From: Chimonanthus salicifolius | Taxonomy: Eukaryota > Streptophyta > Magnoliopsida > Laurales > Calycanthaceae | NCBI GenBank assembly: GCA_013350335.1 | Contig: CM023538.1 | Coordinates: 57,084,769 to 57,148,768, forward strand | DNA length: 64,000 nucleotides | Direction: 5' to 3' | Shown: piece after piece, positions 60,022 through 64,000 of the stretch | How positions within the stretch are numbered: the first letter of the stretch is position 1 | Layout: each line of letters starts with the position of its first letter | Notes under the pieces: generated by a model | The model's input: the letters and a program-made list of their open reading frames with translations, nothing else | What the model was told of the DNA's origin: nothing | Database searches by the model: none | Position numbers and translations under genes: made by a program

Positions 60022-62998
60022 CTGTACTCAACTTGGCAATAGAATAACTCGTGTTGGGAAAAGTTGACCCTATATGACGAGATTCAACTAAGTACACTGT
60101 AAACTGAAAAGCATTTTAGCTGATATTAAAGGTCCACTAACGAAATACTTGATGATACAAGAGTAATTGTAAACTGCATAAGAAAAGTATCCTATACGAA
60201 GTATGTAATTGTAAACTGCATAATAAAAACATCCCATATGAAGTATTCTCTGAAACAGCGAGCAACTGGTACATTGCAAGTTTTATGCTTAACTGTTAAC
60301 TGCTGCCTACAAATTGTTAAGACTCTAATTCCATTCTATATTGTTTTCTTTAAAGAAAAAAGGAAGAAGAAAAAATGCAAGCAAGTAAAAGATACCAAAG
60401 TACAAAATGGCCCAATGATTGCCTAACTCACAAGCTAATTAAATGATAGGCTGTATTTGCTTACAGAAGTGTCAAGGTTTCAAATAATATATGCTGATTC
60501 TTTGAAATGAGCAAAGTGCCCATGTTGGACACATTTCCATGATGGATTCTTAATTGATTCTTCTACAACTATCTTTTAATTGCTTCACAAAATGAAAAAG
60601 CATTCTCACCCCTTTTATTTTGGACAAGGTAACTAAATAAGCAAAGTCCACATTACTTAATTGGTTTGAGTTTACTTTATCTACCGTTGTTCTCTGAAAC
60701 AGGATTCTGTTTGTTGCTCTTATTTTTACTAGGTATCTTTAAAACAAGTAAGCACTTAAATTTGTTCAAATGTTATACCAAATCCATGAATCCTGTCTTG
60801 AGGGATTATCCAAACCAGCACCTCATGCCAATGTCAAATTCCAACACATGCACCTATAACCATTCTAAGTGCATAGATTTGTTTAAACCAACTCAGACCA
60901 ATATCAAGTGAACACAGTAAGGCACCAACCAGTCCAAAACAATCTTTTCTTTCCAGAAAAAAGCACGAACATGAAACTAACGTGAACATCAAACCTAGAT
61001 TGATCCTAGATTGATTATTTCCACCACTACCATCAAACCTTCATCTGTCAAGATATAACTTTTGCTACCACAAGCTTTTGGGTTGTCAAAATGCATGGAC
61101 AATTTTTTCAAAAAAAAAAAAAACTGTGGCTAGCAGTATCCTAATATATTAGATATTATATCGGGTCAGTAGCCTATCATATAGAATCTAGAAGTTTAGA
61201 GCATCCTAAAATCAAAATTTAAGAAAAAAATCTACATTTACCCATCAAAATTAGACAAGTTAACAATGGTGAAATCATGATTAATTTTAATGAGTTCCAG
61301 ATTAAATGGGTAACAATCATTTTAAATCATATTTCTTTATTCTGAAGCACTTCAAAGTTTTAGAATCAATTCACTGGGACCTAATGGCTCATTACATGCC
61401 ATGTGTCAATTTTACAACTTCTGGTACCTTAAGGTAAGGTAACAGATTTTGTTACCTTCACACAGATCAAACTAGACCTTCAATTTCATTCACATCGGTT
61501 CAATTCTAGAAACAACAAATCAAAATTGAATTTTTTAGAGACTAATAAGAATGGTTAACCATCAGTGAGACACATGTTATCAATAATCTCATTATGCTAT
61601 AAAGCAGTGAATATTGGACAAGTAGCACCTGTTTATACCCCACATCAGCTATTAGACCTCCAACCAAACCCATCCATCAAATAAGGCAATTTACCAGATG
61701 GATACGAGCAAAGTTCATACATGGGAAGGTGCAGGTAACCCTCTGTTCGTATTTTTATATTTTTGAGACAGATCTGCTATTAGTTTTTATACTAACAGCT
61801 TGCTTAACTTCTAAAATATGAAAGAACAGGAAAACTCAGCAAGAGAAAACCAGAAATATTGTCATGGTGGCATACCGTTGCAGCTGCTAACAATAAAGGC
61901 AATAAATCAAGGAATCACAGCCTGCTTGCATGAGATATGTCTAGAGGTAATTAGTTATATGACCTTGCAGGATCAGGATTTAGGTTGGCAAGAGAATGAA
62001 GAGATGAAAGAAAAGGATGAGAAGGCTGTATGAGGCAAATCAGAAATGTAAGGCTCAAGTTTTGAGAATGGAATGACAAGAATGAAAAATAGGTTCTGGA
62101 TATTGGACCTTGGACCATGGACTATGGACTTTGAACCTCAGACTTTGGAAAGAATGAATTGAGGTCCAGGGCACGGGAGAAGTCAACTGAATTTGTTAAA
62201 CAATTGAGGAGAAAACTATGATACAAGTCATATTCATACATTATTTTTGCAAGAGACAATTTTCCATTGGGTCACTATACCAATATGTGGGGCCCAAACA
62301 TCGGTGCAAGAACATCAAGAATGCCCCACAACTACATAACTTCTTGTAAAATGCGTCTGCGTGTGTACGTGTCTGCGCTAGAGAGAGAAAAGGGGGGGCT
62401 TGGAACAAACAGCAAAGACAAAATATGTTTCTTCCACAAATAAAAATCAAAATCATCAACTAGTCATGACACGTGATTATAAAAGGATCTCAAAACAAAA
62501 CGATGAAGATTGCCTGCCTTTGCCTCCTTTACTTCAAAATGCATATGAACAAGACAAGAGCAGCAGCATACCAATGGGCCAGAATTCAAATAAAAATTTG
62601 ACGAAATGAGAGAGTAAGAGTGAGTCACCATAGCTTCTATGAAAATCCAAAAACCAAGAACTTATACCTTCAATAATTTTTGAAAAAAAAACCCATCTAA
62701 ATTCGCCGAAATTCAATCCAAAATCGATTTCAATCAATCAAAACCAATTCAAACCAAAATCAAATCCGAAAAACCCAGTCATGGCTGCAGCAATTCTACG
62801 CCACAAAAATGAAATCCAAAAAATACCCAGAACAGCAGTCAGTAAGAGAAGAAAAACCATTAACGGAATTGGGCAGAGTTCTGAAAGAGGATAGGAGAAA
62901 AGAAAATACAACTTCTAATAACGAATGGAAAATTCTTGCAATAAAAAAAAAAAAAGAACAAATGAAATATAAACATAATGGGAAGTGATTGTCATTAC
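60022..62998 (-). other. Probable 5' UTR intron of NAPRT
   Basis: No transposon recognised. A repeat with TAATTGTAAACTGCATAA occurs twice at 60,162-60,245. A-rich run at 61,111. Confidence 0.45.
60162..60245. repeat. Tandem repeat of about 43 bp
   Basis: Two diverged units, each with GTAATTGTAAACTGCATAA and CCTATACGAAGTAT or CCCATATGAAGTAT. Confidence 0.75.
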
Positions 62999-63150
62999 CT
63001 GAGAATGGTCTGATTATGTTTCTTCTTTCTTCGTTTCAGTATCGGCGTCTCCCGGGTCCTCAAAGTCTCTGAGTCCTTTCTTTCTTCTCTTTCCGTATCT
63101 TTTCCTGTGGTACAGAAAAAAGGACGCTCTTTCTATAGTCTGTAGCAATG
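62999..63150 (-). other. NAPRT: Probable NAPRT non-coding first exon (5' UTR)
   Basis: On the minus strand a purine-rich stretch without any ATG ends in CTCAG followed by GTAATG, a good donor at 62,999/62,998. The first coding exon begins directly after CAG at 60,022, which suggests a 3.0-kb intron between 5' UTR and start codon. The 5' edge near 63,150 is a guess. No clear TATA box was found. Confidence 0.55.
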
Positions 63151-63559
63151 GTTGAATACTTGAATGGAACTAAAAAGTGGAACGTTATTGTAAAGGAAAT
63201 AAAAAAAATTGAGTGAGTTAAAAATAGCAGTGCTGATTTTATGGAAATGGAATTCCATGAAAAGTAAGGAATATCATCATCGAGTTTCCAAATCAAATAA
63301 AAAGAGATGCGTCAGAGGTGACCTGAGACGGCGAGGTGGAAAAACCAACACTTGCACGAGAGGATTTATTGTGATTGGCTTCTTTTAATAGTATCTTAAT
63401 AGATAAAAATAGAAAAAGAAAATTTTCAAATTTTATTTGATGAAATTAAAATTTTGATTTTTTTCTCATAGTAGAATTAAAAAATAAAAAAGTTGTATAA
63501 AAATACTAAAATATAGGAATAAAGATTTTAAGATTGATTTTGGTGATTGGAAGTATTTG

Positions 63560-63745
63560 ATCAATTATTATTGTATTGTCAATGTTATCAAAGTCGGACC
63601 GAACTGTCGGTTCAACCGGAACTGCAGTTGCTGTTGTTCGGTTTTGGCTGAAAACCGTTTTTGAATCAAAACCATATAAAACCATTAGACTCGCAGTTTT
63701 CTAGGTAAAACCGTGAGCCGTGAACCGCAACTCACAAAATTTGAT
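63560..63745. other. CCGGTT/AACCG-rich patch, MITE-like
   Basis: Diverged CGGTTCAACCGG and AAAACCG motifs on both strands, the composition seen in hAT-like MITEs. No ends identified. Upstream flank of NAPRT. Confidence 0.35.
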
Positions 63746-63868
63746 TTTTTAAAAAAAAAAAATTCTCTTCAAAATATCAAAAATTAATATTAAAAAATGG
63801 ATATATTTAAAATATAAAGGTTTATTACCATTTATATCCTATATCTTTCATTCTTTTGGTATATTTGT

Positions 63869-64000
63869 AATACTCTAACCCAAATTAGGCAATTTAATTA
63901 AATAAATCCTTCTTAGACCGGTTAATCTCGAAGATTACGGTTAGGGCTTTGTGAAAAGCCCAGGTGTGGCCCAATTCTGAGCTCGAAAGCTCAGTGATCC
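63869..64000 (+). mobile_element. LTR-like start at window edge
   Basis: TGTAATACTCTAACCC resembles the LTR start of the TRIM family at 14,924 and 35,634; the rest does not align by eye and is cut by the window end. Confidence 0.35.

Noticed and set aside
62600..62880. Plus-strand gene start at an ATG near 62,780
   Set aside because: Frame closes quickly, composition is non-coding, and it lies in the probable 5' UTR intron of NAPRT.
63130..63140. TATA box for NAPRT
   Set aside because: Minus-strand CTATAGAAA is close to the presumed first exon but too weak and its spacing unknown.

Overview
This window is nuclear DNA of a flowering plant. It holds part of one protein gene and, as far as splice reconstruction shows, all of another, embedded in dense retrotransposon sequence. 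The host genes are plant type: a chloroplast DnaJ/ferredoxin-like protein and a plant-form nicotinate phosphoribosyltransferase. The repeats are also plant type: L1-like LINEs with a C-terminal RNase H, tRNA-derived SINEs, TRIMs primed by initiator Met-tRNA, Ty3/gypsy remnants and a hAT-like MITE. The species cannot be fixed from sequence alone. LINE-filled introns of this size recall genomes such as Vitis or Nelumbo, but that is only an impression.

Layout. Positions 1-3,376 (+ strand) carry the 3' part of a DJC76-like gene (J-domain end plus a 4Fe-4S domain); its 5' exons lie left of the window. Positions 3,377-6,459 are intergenic between two tail-to-tail genes. Positions 6,460 to about 63,150 (- strand) are the NAPRT gene. 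Fifteen coding exons between 60,021 and 6,709 join without a frame break into 559 codons plus stop, and a probable non-coding first exon ends at 62,999. Coding exons make up 1,680 nt of 53.3 kb. Four introns are short (70, 79, 86 and 395 bp); the rest are 1.2-8.0 kb and are largely transposon sequence. To the right of 63,150 lies the upstream flank and the edge of another LTR-like sequence.

Intron contents. About 30 LINE pieces, mostly 5'-truncated; roughly two thirds are antisense to NAPRT. Many have recognisable 12-18 bp target-site duplications (TSDs). One has an ORF1 with an RRM plus EN and RT. Several insertions consist of only a few LINE bases plus poly(A). There are also a Ty3/gypsy gag-PR-RT relic broken by a TRIM and a LINE, two TRIMs of one family (one with an extra inverted LTR), a 2-kb non-autonomous LTR element, SINEs and a hAT-like MITE.

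Most notable: (1) a three-LTR TRIM flanked as a unit by a 5-bp TSD; (2) a LINE whose RNase H domain has its middle replaced by a piece of RT, all inside one TSD; (3) a hairpin upstream of the poly(A) of many LINE copies, kept by covarying arms; (4) ultra-short LINE insertions; (5) an apparently intact metabolic gene kept open across 53 kb of such DNA. All LINE, LTR and gypsy reading frames seen here are broken. The two genes are not visibly co-regulated; they only share a convergent arrangement.
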